A DNA stretch of 64,000 nucleotides from Hymenobacter sp. BT559. GTDB taxonomy: Bacteria > Bacteroidota > Bacteroidia > Cytophagales > Hymenobacteraceae. The notes beneath the pieces are model-generated. The model was not told the origin of the DNA and ran no database searches. It was given only the letters and a program-made list of their open reading frames with translations. The position numbers and the translations under genes were made by a program. Below are positions 23,759-32,624 of this stretch, piece after piece (within the stretch, counting starts at the first letter, position 1; every line of letters starts with the position of its first letter). The DNA lies in assembly GCF_016427535.1 (NCBI RefSeq), contig NZ_JAELXV010000002.1, positions 1 through 64,000 of the forward strand, in the 5' to 3' direction.

Positions 23759-25846
23759 ATGCCTTTGAAAACCCTGCCCCGCGACCTGAGCTGGCTGCGT
23801 TTCAACGCCCGCGTGCTGCAAGAAGCCCAGTGTGCTGAGGTGCCGCTGCTTGAGCGCCTCAAGTTTCTGGCAATCTTCTCCAGCAACCTAGACGAGTTTT
23901 TTAAGGTGCGGGTAGCCACCCTGCGGCGCCTCGTCAAGCTCAAAAAGAAAACGCGCACCCAGCTACAAGCCAAACCCAAGCGCGTGCTGGCAGAGGTGCT
24001 CGAGGAAGTGCACCGCCAGCAGCAGGAGTTTGGGCGCACCTTCCGCGAGCAGGTGCTGCCGGCCCTGGGCGAGGCGGGCATCCAGATGCTGAGCGCGGAG
24101 GACCTGACCGAGGAGCAGCAAGTCTGGGTGCAGCAGTACTTCGAAAAAAACGTGCGCGACCTGCTTTCGCCGGTGGTGCTCGACGAAACGCTGCACCAGC
24201 TTTTTTTGAAGGACCAGGCCGTGTACCTCACCTTCTACCTCACCAAGCCGCAGGCTAAAGCCAAGAAAGGCAATGCCGAGCGCGTGGTGCTGATGGAGCT
24301 GCCTACTAAGCGCCACGGCAGCCGCTTTGTGCCGCTGCCCGGCGGCGCCGGCACCCCGGAGGCACCGCACCAAGTGCTGTTTCTGGACGACGTGGTGCGG
24401 GTGGCGGCACCCAGCTTGTTTCCGGCTTACAAATCGGTGCAAGTCAATGCCATTAAGCTCAGCCGCGACGCCGAAATTGACATTGCCGAAGAGGTGTCGG
24501 GCGACCTGCTGGCCAAGATTCGCAGTAGCCTCGCCAAGCGCGCTACCGGCTACCCCGCCCGCCTGCTCTACGACCCCGAAACGCCCAAGGAGGTGCTGCG
24601 CGCCATCAAGCAAAAGACCGGCATCGAGGACGAAGAGTTGGTAGAGGGCAGCCGCTACCACAACTTCCGCGACTTCTTTGGCTTCCCCAACTTCGGGCGT
24701 ACCGACCTGCTGAACCCCGAGTGGCCCGAGCTGCCGCACCCCACGCTGCCCCGCACCGGCCCGCTGCTGCCCGTCATTGCGAAGCGCGACCACCTGCTGC
24801 ACGTGCCCTACCAGTCGTTCGACGCCGTGCCGCGTCTGCTGCGCGAGGCCGCTGCTGACCCCAGCGTGAGCAGCATCGCCATCACGCTCTACCGGGTGGC
24901 ACCCAAGAGCGCAGTAGCCAAGGCCCTGCTCAAAGCCGTAAAAAACGGCAAGCAGGTAACGGCCGTGGTGGAGCTGAAGGCGCGCTTTGATGAGGAAAGC
25001 AATATGCACTGGGCCGAGAAATTGCAGCGCGCTGGGGCACACGTCATTTTCACACCGCCCGAGCTTAAGTGCCATGCCAAGCTGCTGCTCATCAATCGCC
25101 TCGAGGGTACCGACGGCACGCTGCACCGCTACGCTTACCTCAGCTCCGGCAACTTTAACGAGGCCACGGCTGGCCTCTACGCCGACCACGCCTTGTTCAC
25201 GGCCAATGCCGAAATCGTGGCCGAAGTAGACCAAGTATTCCGCTACTTCCAAACCGGCGAAGAACCTACCAATCTGAAGCATCTGTTGGTGGCGCCCTTC
25301 ACGCTGCGCAAGCAACTGCTCAAGCTCATCGCCGCCGAAGCCGCTAACGCCCGCAAGGGCAAGCCTGCTTACATCTTGTTGAAAGTAAATTCGCTGGAAG
25401 ACCCCGGTATGATAGCTGCGCTCTATGAGGCCAGCCAGGCCGGCGTGCGCATCGAGCTGCTCATCCGGGGCATTGGCGGCCTGGTGCCCGGCGAGCCGGG
25501 CCTGAGCGAAAATATCATGCAGCGCGGCCTCATCGACCGCTACCTCGAGCACGCCCGCATCTACGTGTTTGCCAATGGCGGCACCGAGAAGGTCTACCTC
25601 TCGTCGGCCGATTGGATGACCCGCAACCTCGACCGCCGTGTGGAAGTAGCCTTCCCGGTACCTGATGAGGCGCTACGCGCCGAAATCCGCCACCTGCTCG
25701 ACCTAGAGCGCGCCGACAACGTGAAAGCCCGTGACTTCGACAACAACCTGCTGCTATCGGCTGAAGGGGCGCCGCCCGTGCGCACTCAAGAAGCGCAGTA
25801 CCAGTACCTGAAAAAGCTAGCAGGCAGGCGAAGGGCGAAGAAGTAA
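23759..25846 (+). CDS. ppk1: polyphosphate kinase 1
   Basis: Ppk1 reversibly transfers the gamma-phosphate of ATP to inorganic polyphosphate. The 695-residue product has the N-terminal RDLSWLRFNARVLQEA signature, the head domain, and the paired HKD-like domains. The predicted autophosphorylated histidine is H439 (CHAKLLLI) and the second active-site histidine H598 (YLEHARIYVF). The YLSSGNFNEATAGLYADHALFT block is also typical. Length and order match the family. It follows the SixA-like phosphatase and ends at a 28-bp inverted repeat. Confidence 0.96.
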   Translation: MPLKTLPRDLSWLRFNARVLQEAQCAEVPLLERLKFLAIFSSNLDEFFKVRVATLRRLVKLKKKTRTQLQAKPKRVLAEVLEEVHRQQQEFGRTFREQVLPALGEAGIQMLSAEDLTEEQQVWVQQYFEKNVRDLLSPVVLDETLHQLFLKDQAVYLTFYLTKPQAKAKKGNAERVVLMELPTKRHGSRFVPLPGGAGTPEAPHQVLFLDDVVRVAAPSLFPAYKSVQVNAIKLSRDAEIDIAEEVSGDLLAKIRSSLAKRATGYPARLLYDPETPKEVLRAIKQKTGIEDEELVEGSRYHNFRDFFGFPNFGRTDLLNPEWPELPHPTLPRTGPLLPVIAKRDHLLHVPYQSFDAVPRLLREAAADPSVSSIAITLYRVAPKSAVAKALLKAVKNGKQVTAVVELKARFDEESNMHWAEKLQRAGAHVIFTPPELKCHAKLLLINRLEGTDGTLHRYAYLSSGNFNEATAGLYADHALFTANAEIVAEVDQVFRYFQTGEEPTNLKHLLVAPFTLRKQLLKLIAAEAANARKGKPAYILLKVNSLEDPGMIAALYEASQAGVRIELLIRGIGGLVPGEPGLSENIMQRGLIDRYLEHARIYVFANGGTEKVYLSSADWMTRNLDRRVEVAFPVPDEALRAEIRHLLDLERADNVKARDFDNNLLLSAEGAPPVRTQEAQYQYLKKLAGRRRAKK

Positions 25847-25865
25847 ACAGAGGTTGTCATTCTAT

Positions 25866-25931
25866 CAAACTACCCCACCTCGCCTGTCATGCTGAGCTTG
25901 CGAAGCATGACAGGCGAGGTGGGGTAGTTTG
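25866..25931. repeat. 28-bp perfect inverted repeat after ppk1
   Basis: The arms 25866-25893 and 25904-25931 pair perfectly with a 10-base loop. It fills the gap between convergent ppk1 and the DUF6268 gene and includes a GTCATGC / GCATGAC segment shared with the repeat at 50318. Confidence 0.8.
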
Positions 25932-25945
25932 TTATTCAAGATGCA

Positions 25946-27070
25946 TTACCGCCGCACGCCGGCTTTCCCCAGTAGCTTGCGGGGCGGCACGGCAAATAGC
26001 TCTAGGCTGATGTATGGCGCGCCGCCGAGCTTGGTGCGGATGATGCGCTCGCGGTCGGTATTGGTGCGGTCGAAGGCATCGAAGGCATGGTTGTAACGGT
26101 AGCCGCCCTCGGCCCCCAGCCACAGGAAGGACAATAGCTCGCGCTCCCAGCGCAGGCGGAATTTTACTTCGGTTTCGCGGAGCTCTAGGCTGCGCAACGG
26201 CTGTTTGCCCGGACCTAGGGGCAACTCCTGGCGCAGGGCTACAATGTAGTTGAAGCCATCGACGGAATAGCCAGCGTAGAACAGCGAGCGCTCGGAAGCA
26301 TTGTAGCGCACCGACACGCGGGCCGGAAACAGCGCCTCAATGCCCCAGCGGTCGTTGAAGGTGCGGTTGTAAATGATGGCCGGGTACAAGCTCAGGCGCC
26401 CAAACGTGTAGCCGTACTGAAAGCCCACGCCCCACGAAAAGCGCGGGCTGCGCTTCCAGCCGTAAAAGGCTTCGAGTGAGCCCCGGAAGTAGTTGGTGTT
26501 GCCAATGTCGGTGCTCGAGGTGTAGTCGCCCGATAGCTCGCCCTTGACCCGCGCGAGGTACCAGTGCACCGCATCGACGGGCCGGATAACGGCCAGCTGC
26601 ACGCCGGTGCTCTTCAGGCCCTTGTTCTCGATGTTGTCGAACAGGCCGTAGTTGGTGGGCTGCTCTCGAAATTTAAACTCTTCCCGGTCGTAGTTCAGGC
26701 CCACGATGACCTTGAGGTGGGGCCGGTTCCAGGCCGGGATATAGCCCTTAAAAATGAGCTTGCCATTGCGCCGGGCGTCGGTGTTGTAGTCATTCACGCC
26801 CGCCACCTGGCTCGACGCGGCCACGCTAAACGGCGTAGTGCGCTCGTAGTGCAGGATGATGCCCTTGCTGGGGCCCATGCCCAGCACCGAGGGATTGGCA
26901 AACTGCTGTTTGTCGGTGAGGTCGCCCGAGCCGCGGGCCGAGTCGATGGCCGTAGGGGCGGGCGCCGGAAAAATGCGCGGCACGTCTTGGGCGTGGGCCG
27001 CGGCGGCCAGGGCCAGCAGGCCGGGCAGCAGGTAGTTCTTTGTGCAGAGAGAGGTAGTGTGTAGCGACAT
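25946..27070 (-). CDS. DUF6268-like outer-membrane beta-barrel protein
   Basis: This is a 374-residue protein with signal peptide (ending AAAAHAQ, about residue 27). The mature chain alternates aromatic-rich amphipathic strands with short turns (WRSP-type GWKRSPRFSWGVGFQYGYTFG, LYPAIIYNRTF, RVSVRYNASERSLFYAGYSV), as in outer-membrane barrels of the DUF6268 family. The C-terminal segment (YISLELFAVPPRKLL) is less typical of a Bam signal. No function is known for the family. It stands alone between ppk1 (convergent) and a small membrane gene. Confidence 0.7.
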   Translation of the reverse strand: MSLHTTSLCTKNYLLPGLLALAAAAHAQDVPRIFPAPAPTAIDSARGSGDLTDKQQFANPSVLGMGPSKGIILHYERTTPFSVAASSQVAGVNDYNTDARRNGKLIFKGYIPAWNRPHLKVIVGLNYDREEFKFREQPTNYGLFDNIENKGLKSTGVQLAVIRPVDAVHWYLARVKGELSGDYTSSTDIGNTNYFRGSLEAFYGWKRSPRFSWGVGFQYGYTFGRLSLYPAIIYNRTFNDRWGIEALFPARVSVRYNASERSLFYAGYSVDGFNYIVALRQELPLGPGKQPLRSLELRETEVKFRLRWERELLSFLWLGAEGGYRYNHAFDAFDRTNTDRERIIRTKLGGAPYISLELFAVPPRKLLGKAGVRR

Positions 27071-27217
27071 AAGCAGGCCGAAGCCCCGCCAAACGCGGGA
27101 ATCGGCCTGCTTACGTGAATACTGAATGAATGGCTGCGCTAAGCTGGTGCGCGGGCGTTGCAGTCCGCTCGGTGACTACATCCTGGGGGCGGACTACAAC
27201 ACCTGCGCAACGGGGCC

Positions 27218-27586
27218 CTAGGTGGTCTGGGGCATCTCTTCGGGCTTGGAGAGCAACCCGGCCAGCAGGCCAAACAGGCCGGCCGCAATGAAAGTGTTGC
27301 GCGCTTTGCGGTCTTTGGCAAAGCCAAACAGCCAGGGCGCACTCAGGCCCGCCAGGCCGCCTACCACATCAAGCACCAGGTGCGCTTTGTAGGGCAGTAC
27401 CTTCACTACGCCCCACTCGGCGCGGGTAACCAGCGAGGAAGCCAGGATGGTGCTGCTGAGCACGTAGCACAGCGTAGTTGCCGTTCTATTTTCGCTGAAG
27501 CCGACCATGTAGGGCGCGCTTGCCACGAGCGGAATGTAAGCGTAGTCGGTGAAGCCGTGCTGCACACGGGTGATGGGCTGGTTCAT
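27218..27586 (-). CDS. SPW-repeat small membrane protein
   Basis: This is a 122-residue inner-membrane protein with about four hydrophobic segments. Two related halves each carry an A-P-x-x-x-G-F motif followed by charged residues (SAPYMVGFSENR near residue 24 and SAPWLFGFAKDR near 81), the hallmark of SPW-repeat proteins. Their function is not established. It is followed by nothing on its strand for over 100 bases. Confidence 0.65.
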   Translation of the reverse strand: MNQPITRVQHGFTDYAYIPLVASAPYMVGFSENRTATTLCYVLSSTILASSLVTRAEWGVVKVLPYKAHLVLDVVGGLAGLSAPWLFGFAKDRKARNTFIAAGLFGLLAGLLSKPEEMPQTT

Positions 27587-27694
27587 AGCAAGGGTAAAAA
27601 GGGGGTTAGGAAAAGGATTTCGGTAGGGATATACCTAGAGCTGTAACGGTCGCCCGCCCGAAAGGGTATAGCCGAGCCTACTTCCTAAGCTCTA

Positions 27695-27730
27695 CAAAAA
27701 AGCCCCTCAGTGCATACTGAGGGGCTTTGT
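27695..27730. terminator. terminator-like hairpin
   Basis: The stem AAAGCCCCTCAG / CTGAGGGGCTTT has a six-base loop and lies just downstream of the minus-strand gene at 27758-28135. An A run on the plus strand gives the T run for the minus strand. Confidence 0.75.
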
Positions 27731-27757
27731 AGACCTATAGCAAACTAGCACGGGTGG

Positions 27758-28135
27758 CTAGGCAGGGTTGTTGGCATCGTCGATTTTGCCACCGTCATTG
27801 GCGGCGCTGGGGGCCGCGTTGCCGGTACCGTAGTCGGTCTTTTCGTCGGTGGTGTTTTTCGTTTGGTTCTTGTGCTCTTGGTCCGAGCCGCCGCCAGTGT
27901 TCTTCGAATCGGCGTTGGGCTCGTCGCCGCGGTGGCTGCTGCCTTTCGCATCGCGGGCGGGCTGGGCACCGCTACCACCGTGGGTACCCTCGCTAGTGCC
28001 GGTGGTGCCATCGGTGGTGAGGGGGGCACTGCCTTGCTGCTGGGCGCCTACGCCATTAGCGTTTTCGGGGCGGGAGGCGTTGGTGCCGTCGTTAGCAACG
28101 TCGGCTTGGGTGCGGCTATGTTCGTTCTGGCTCAT
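27758..28135 (-). CDS. low-complexity hydrophilic protein
   Basis: This is a 125-residue protein with no signal, no hydrophobic segment and almost no large aliphatic residues. It is rich in Gly, Asn, Thr, Asp, Ser, Gln and Glu (for example GTTGTSEGTHGGSG and KNQTKNTTDEKTD). It looks intrinsically disordered, in the manner of hydrophilins and other stress-associated proteins. I recognise no family. The ATG is well placed and a terminator follows, which supports a real gene. The opposite strand has a long open frame that reads as a hydrophobic peptide, but that is the expected shadow of this codon use. Confidence 0.6.
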   Translation of the reverse strand: MSQNEHSRTQADVANDGTNASRPENANGVGAQQQGSAPLTTDGTTGTSEGTHGGSGAQPARDAKGSSHRGDEPNADSKNTGGGSDQEHKNQTKNTTDEKTDYGTGNAAPSAANDGGKIDDANNPA

Positions 28136-28255
28136 AAAGAGGTGGGGAGAAAGTGAGTAAAAGACTATACGCGCCCTAGGGTGGGTAGTTGGGCTTAGCG
28201 GCTTGCTAAGAGGAAACGCTCATTTGCTATGCGCAAGCCAGTACGCGCTCTTGGT

Positions 28256-28295
28256 AAAAAAGAAGCCCCGACTGCTGCGGCAGCCGGGGCTTCTA
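28256..28295. terminator. terminator hairpin of the phosphatase-Omp85 gene
   Basis: The stem GAAGCCCCG / CGGGGCTTC has a 13-base loop, preceded by an A run that reads as T after the stem on the minus strand. It lies about 20 bases beyond the stop of the gene at 28316-32407. Confidence 0.8.
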
Positions 28296-28315
28296 GTTCT
28301 TAACCAGTTAGCGGT

Positions 28316-31300
28316 TTAAAACAAGAAGTCGAAACCTAGGAAAATCAGCTTTTCTTCGCCTACCGAGTAGGTAACGTTAATCACGGCCTGGTCGAGGACA
28401 TTGACGAACGCACCGCCGCCAAAACCAGTGTGGAAGGCCGAGATACCGGTGCGCGTGTCATTGGTCGAATACACGCGGCCTGCATCGGCGAGGCCCATGA
28501 TGCCGAAGGTGCCGGGGAAGAGGTAGGCGTTGAACTTGAACAAGTGCAGGCGCGCTTCAAAGTTGCCGTACAGCGCATCGCGGCCCGCGAAGCGGGTGCG
28601 GCGGTAGCCGCGCAGGTTGGTGGTGCCGCCCAGCGTATTAGCTTGGTAAAAGCGGTAGTCGCCGATGTTGTGCATCCAGCCGATGCGGCCGGCGTAGGTG
28701 AGGCGGAAGGGGAAGTTGGGCGTGAGGTAGGCCTTGAGCTCAGTAGCAAAGCGGCCGTAGGTGAGGCCAGTGCCGTTAAGCTGGAAGTTATACTGAAACT
28801 CGTTGTGCCACTGAATGCCGATACGCGGGTCCTTAGGTGTTGACTGGGCGCCGAAGTCCACGTACATCAGGGCGCCTAGGTAGGTATTAGCCTGGAAATC
28901 GGAGGCCCGGACGCCGAAGCGGCGGTTCTCGAAATTGGCCCCAATGCTGTCGCGGATAATCGAGCCCACTTGGTCTTTCTCAACCCGGAAGCGCTCGAAC
29001 TGCGGCCCAATGCCGATTTTGCCGAACGAGAATAGCTTGCGCTCGAGCGTGGGCGCCACGTAGAAGCGGTCGAAGCGCACGCGGTAGGCGCTGTTGATAG
29101 AGCGGTTGGAGGCCTGTGCGTCGTCGTTGTCCTCGCTGCTGTAGTTCTGGGTGTTGTTGCCAATGCCGAAGAAGTTGTAGAGCAGCTGCGGGCCGTAGTA
29201 CTGGGCGGCCACGCGCAGGTTAGCCTTGCCCCCAAACACGCTGATGAACTCACCTAGGTAGCGTAGATTGTACGCCTCGCGGGCCGGCGCAAAGTTGGCC
29301 GTGAGCGACTGCTGCGAGCTGTATGGGTCGCGGCGGAAGGCGTAGCGCCGGTGCGTCACGCCGCCCCCGATGAGCAGGCCATCGTCGATGTTATACCCAA
29401 AAAATAGCGCTGGCCCGGTGTAGTTGAGGCGGTAGTCCTTGAGGTCGAAGCGGTGTGGGTGGTCGTAGCGGCTCACATCCACGCCCGGCTCGAGGCGCAG
29501 GCGGGCCTCGCCGCGCCGGTTCTGAATCACGTTGCCGGTGTCGGCGTCATAAATCTGGGTGCGGTGGCGCATGCCGGCCACCCGCGAGTCGTCGATGATG
29601 GTATCGTGGCCTGTGCCGCCGATGATGCGAATTTTGTGACCTAGGCGCTGGTCGCCGGTGAGGTCATACACGTCGCGCCCGCTGATGCCATAGAGGCGAA
29701 TTTCGTCGGTTACTTTATCAAACGTGCGGTCGTAGAGCACCTTGGTCAGCTCGCCCTTTTTGCTGATTTTCTGCATTACCACGCGGGTCTTGTGGTCGGG
29801 CAGGCGCGTTACCGTAAACTTCTCATTCTTCTGCGAGCCGCGCACCTCCACGATGTCACTCATCAGGTTGGAGTACTTGCGGGCCACATCGGGCAGCAGG
29901 TCGCGGCGGCTCTTGAGCTTGGCCACAATCTCGGCGCCGTGCAGGCTGTAAATCTCCTTGGGCCAGCGCTCGGCGAAGGCTTTCTCAATGACGGCATCAG
30001 TGAGCTGGGCCTTCATAATCTCGGCCTGCTTCACCCACTCCTCGCGGCTCACGCCGCTCAGATACAAGCGGTCGTTGGAGAGGCCGGTTTGGTTGAGGCC
30101 TTTGTAGTCGCCGTAGTCGTAGCCGAAATTCTGGAAGTTGCGCACCGCAAACTTCTTCGAAATCAGCGAGGGCAGCACGCCATCGCCCTTGAAGAAGGCA
30201 ATGTCGCGGTCTTCGGGCACGGCCGTAAAAATCTTGTCGCCGTCCTTGGTTTTGCGCTGGGCCCAGCGCCACTGGTCTTCGTGGCGGTCCCAGTCGCCTA
30301 TCCACATATCGAAGAGGCGCGAGCGGGCGAAGGCCGGCTGGTCTACTTTGTTGTCGTTGTCTTGCAGCAGCTCTTCGAGCATCTTCTCGGTGCTCACCAG
30401 CTTCTTGGCATACCCTAGGGAGGCGTCGTTGTCCTGGCTGCCCTTGGCATCTTCTTCGAGGGCGGCGGGCGTGTTGGCGAAGCGCTGCTGGTACTGCCCT
30501 AGGGCCGGGTCGTTGGGAACGTAGACGTAGTTGGGGTTAGTGTGCAAGATGCCGGCGGCTGTGGCCAGCGGGGGCAGCACAAAAGAGGCGTAGGGGTGCT
30601 GTGCCGATATCTGGTCTTGCAGCACGGCCAGCGCCAGCCCGGTGCGGAAGCCCTCGGGCAGCACGGCGGTGGGGTCTTTGTCGATGCCGCGCACCGTGAA
30701 GTAGTAGCCGTCTTCGTTGCGCACCTTCAGCGAGGCCGTTTGCTTGCCGCCGCCCATCTTATAAGGAATCAGCCCGCCTTGAGCGGTCTTGATGTCGAGC
30801 ACCGGAAACTTCACCGGCGTGGCCCATTCGGCGCGGTAGTGGTCGCCGAGCAGCCAGTTGTGAAAACGCCCGTGCTCGGCGTAGGTGGGGTTCACGGCCA
30901 CCGTCACGGTGCTGTCTTTGTAGTCGGGGCGCTTGACATCGGCTGCCACTACGGGGGCGCCGTCGGGCCGGCCGCTGGCCTTAGCCGCGGCGGCTTCTAG
31001 GTCGTCTTTGCTCTGGTTGCCCTTGTGGGTGCGGCCGGTGCCGGCCGGGGCGCTGGTGCCCTGCACTTTGCCAGCGTCGGGCTTTAGCGTATTCACAGGG
31101 CCGCCGGGGCCATTGGTGCTGGCCGTGGCGCCGCCGCGCCCTAGGTCAGCGTACACCTGCTGGCGGTACACGATGCGCGCAGTCTTGCCCTGGTCGGCAT
31201 CGTTGGGCACCACAAACTCGACCCATACTTGACCATCCTCGTAGTAATTGAGGCGGGCAAAGCCTTTTTCTTTGTCCGAAAACAGCGCATCGCCCTGCAC

Positions 31301-32407
31301 GCCGGGCTTCACGTGCTGGGTTTTGCAGCCCGAGCCACTCGTGATGAAGTGACCCGTACCTACGTCGATGTACTGTAGGTTATGCTCGTGCCCGTTGGCG
31401 TAAATAACGTTGGGGTACTTGGCAAAAATGTCGAGCAGGTTCTTCTTATATGCCTGGTAGGCTGGGTGCGGGATATCCTGCGAAATGCCGCCGTACTTGC
31501 GCGCCAGCGGGTATATCGACCCGATGATGGGCAGCGGCAGAAAAGCGTATTTCTGCACGATGCTAAGCGGAAACACGTGGTCGGCAAACGTGAAGTAGCC
31601 CCCATGAATGCCATCCGAAAACAGCGGGTGGTGCGTCACAATGAGGATGTGCTTGTCCTTGTTGCGCTTGATAACCTCCTCCAGCTGTGCGTATACTTCC
31701 TCGGCGTTGTTGGCGCCGCAGAGGTCGCCGTAGGGCCGAAACTCCTGGGGCGTGATAAACCACTGTGAGTTGATGGCAATCATCACCAAGTCATCGCGCA
31801 GCGGTATTTCGTAGGGGCCGGGGCAGCCATCGCGGGGCACCAAAAAGTCGCCGGTGTAGGCAAAAGCCGTCGAGTCCTGGGCCAAGTAATGCTCGGCGTA
31901 GGCCTGCTCGCGGTTGACCTGGGCTAGGCCGTTCTGGGTGCCCTGTATCCAGTCGTGGTTGCCGGGCACCATATATTTCTCACCCTTGTAGCCCCGCAGG
32001 ATATCAAGCTGCGTGTTCAGGCGCCCCTCGGCAATCTTGCGGTCGTAGGCGCCCTCGGGCGGCATGCCCTGGTTGTAGATGTTGTCGCCTAGGTACACCA
32101 CCGAACTGTTGGCGCCCATATGCATCATCTGCTGGCGCATGAAGTTGAGTGAAGGCTCACCTCCCTTTTCGGCCGGAATGGGGCTGCCTACGTCGCCAAT
32201 CAAAAACACCGAGTACCGGATGCGGCTCGAATCGGGCGGCACGTTTTTCTGCCATCCCACGGCCTTGTCGCGGTAGTTGGGCTTGGGGTTGACGGGGTTA
32301 AAATCCGACTCGCCAGCCTCGCCTAGCTCCTCGAGCTGGGCATGGGCGGCAAAGGGAAGAGCGGCTAGTAAACTGAGAAATAGCGTTAAGCGAAAAAGTA
32401 GCGGCAT
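28316..32407 (-). CDS. metallophosphatase / kinase-like / Omp85 barrel fusion
   Basis: This is a 1363-residue envelope protein. I chose ATG 32407 because it starts a signal peptide (MPLLFRLTLFLSLLAALPF, cut near residue 24); the open frame runs further up but overlaps the divergent gene. Residues about 60-400 form a purple-acid-phosphatase-like domain with D72 (GDVGS), D108/N109 (GDNIY), N150-H-D152, H259-H260 and GHEH 339-342. After a low-complexity linker, residues about 500-760 carry kinase-like blocks: G552-G-G-K-Q-T, K577, a loop G704-D-W-D-R-H709-x-D-Q and E732-D-R-D735. The rest (about 950-1363) is an Omp85/BamA-like barrel ending in FDFLF. The kinase-like reading is my inference. The arrangement resembles type Vd autotransporters. 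Confidence 0.85.
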   Translation of the reverse strand: MPLLFRLTLFLSLLAALPFAAHAQLEELGEAGESDFNPVNPKPNYRDKAVGWQKNVPPDSSRIRYSVFLIGDVGSPIPAEKGGEPSLNFMRQQMMHMGANSSVVYLGDNIYNQGMPPEGAYDRKIAEGRLNTQLDILRGYKGEKYMVPGNHDWIQGTQNGLAQVNREQAYAEHYLAQDSTAFAYTGDFLVPRDGCPGPYEIPLRDDLVMIAINSQWFITPQEFRPYGDLCGANNAEEVYAQLEEVIKRNKDKHILIVTHHPLFSDGIHGGYFTFADHVFPLSIVQKYAFLPLPIIGSIYPLARKYGGISQDIPHPAYQAYKKNLLDIFAKYPNVIYANGHEHNLQYIDVGTGHFITSGSGCKTQHVKPGVQGDALFSDKEKGFARLNYYEDGQVWVEFVVPNDADQGKTARIVYRQQVYADLGRGGATASTNGPGGPVNTLKPDAGKVQGTSAPAGTGRTHKGNQSKDDLEAAAAKASGRPDGAPVVAADVKRPDYKDSTVTVAVNPTYAEHGRFHNWLLGDHYRAEWATPVKFPVLDIKTAQGGLIPYKMGGGKQTASLKVRNEDGYYFTVRGIDKDPTAVLPEGFRTGLALAVLQDQISAQHPYASFVLPPLATAAGILHTNPNYVYVPNDPALGQYQQRFANTPAALEEDAKGSQDNDASLGYAKKLVSTEKMLEELLQDNDNKVDQPAFARSRLFDMWIGDWDRHEDQWRWAQRKTKDGDKIFTAVPEDRDIAFFKGDGVLPSLISKKFAVRNFQNFGYDYGDYKGLNQTGLSNDRLYLSGVSREEWVKQAEIMKAQLTDAVIEKAFAERWPKEIYSLHGAEIVAKLKSRRDLLPDVARKYSNLMSDIVEVRGSQKNEKFTVTRLPDHKTRVVMQKISKKGELTKVLYDRTFDKVTDEIRLYGISGRDVYDLTGDQRLGHKIRIIGGTGHDTIIDDSRVAGMRHRTQIYDADTGNVIQNRRGEARLRLEPGVDVSRYDHPHRFDLKDYRLNYTGPALFFGYNIDDGLLIGGGVTHRRYAFRRDPYSSQQSLTANFAPAREAYNLRYLGEFISVFGGKANLRVAAQYYGPQLLYNFFGIGNNTQNYSSEDNDDAQASNRSINSAYRVRFDRFYVAPTLERKLFSFGKIGIGPQFERFRVEKDQVGSIIRDSIGANFENRRFGVRASDFQANTYLGALMYVDFGAQSTPKDPRIGIQWHNEFQYNFQLNGTGLTYGRFATELKAYLTPNFPFRLTYAGRIGWMHNIGDYRFYQANTLGGTTNLRGYRRTRFAGRDALYGNFEARLHLFKFNAYLFPGTFGIMGLADAGRVYSTNDTRTGISAFHTGFGGGAFVNVLDQAVINVTYSVGEEKLIFLGFDFLF

Positions 32408-32453
32408 ATGTAAAGCAGAAAAGAGGCGGAGCACCGGCCAGAAACAAGCTAAG

Positions 32454-32474
32454 TACCGGTTGAGTTGACCGGTA
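32454..32474. promoter_or_regulatory. possible operator palindrome between divergent genes
   Basis: TACCGGT and ACCGGTA are separated by seven bases. The palindrome lies in the 217-base gap between the divergently transcribed phosphatase-Omp85 and HD-PycTM genes. It has the size of a regulator site, but no regulator is identified. Confidence 0.25.
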
Positions 32475-32624
32475 TATACGTGAAATCTTGCCCGTGTAGG
32501 TGGCTCCCTACGCAAAGGGCAGGTATACGGTTGAGCTATCTTAACCCCTAGGCCGCCCTTCGCGTTGAAAGCCCCACGGGTAGGCCACGTTACAGGCCCG
32601 CCCTGTGTTGTTTCTTGCATATCT

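Noticed and set aside
23963..25552. Long open frame of 529 codons on the minus strand opposite ppk1
   Set aside because: It lies entirely within ppk1, which has full family motifs; the reading shows no domain and is a usual high-GC antisense frame.
27863..28156. Plus-strand open frame encoding a hydrophobic, Gly/Ala/Val-rich peptide
   Set aside because: It is the complement of a gene rich in Thr/Asp/Asn/Gly codons, whose antisense naturally reads as Val/Ala/Gly. A terminator for the minus strand supports the other gene.
29792..30418. Plus-strand frame of 208 codons inside the phosphatase-Omp85 gene
   Set aside because: It is antisense to a long gene with clear domains and shows no independent motif.
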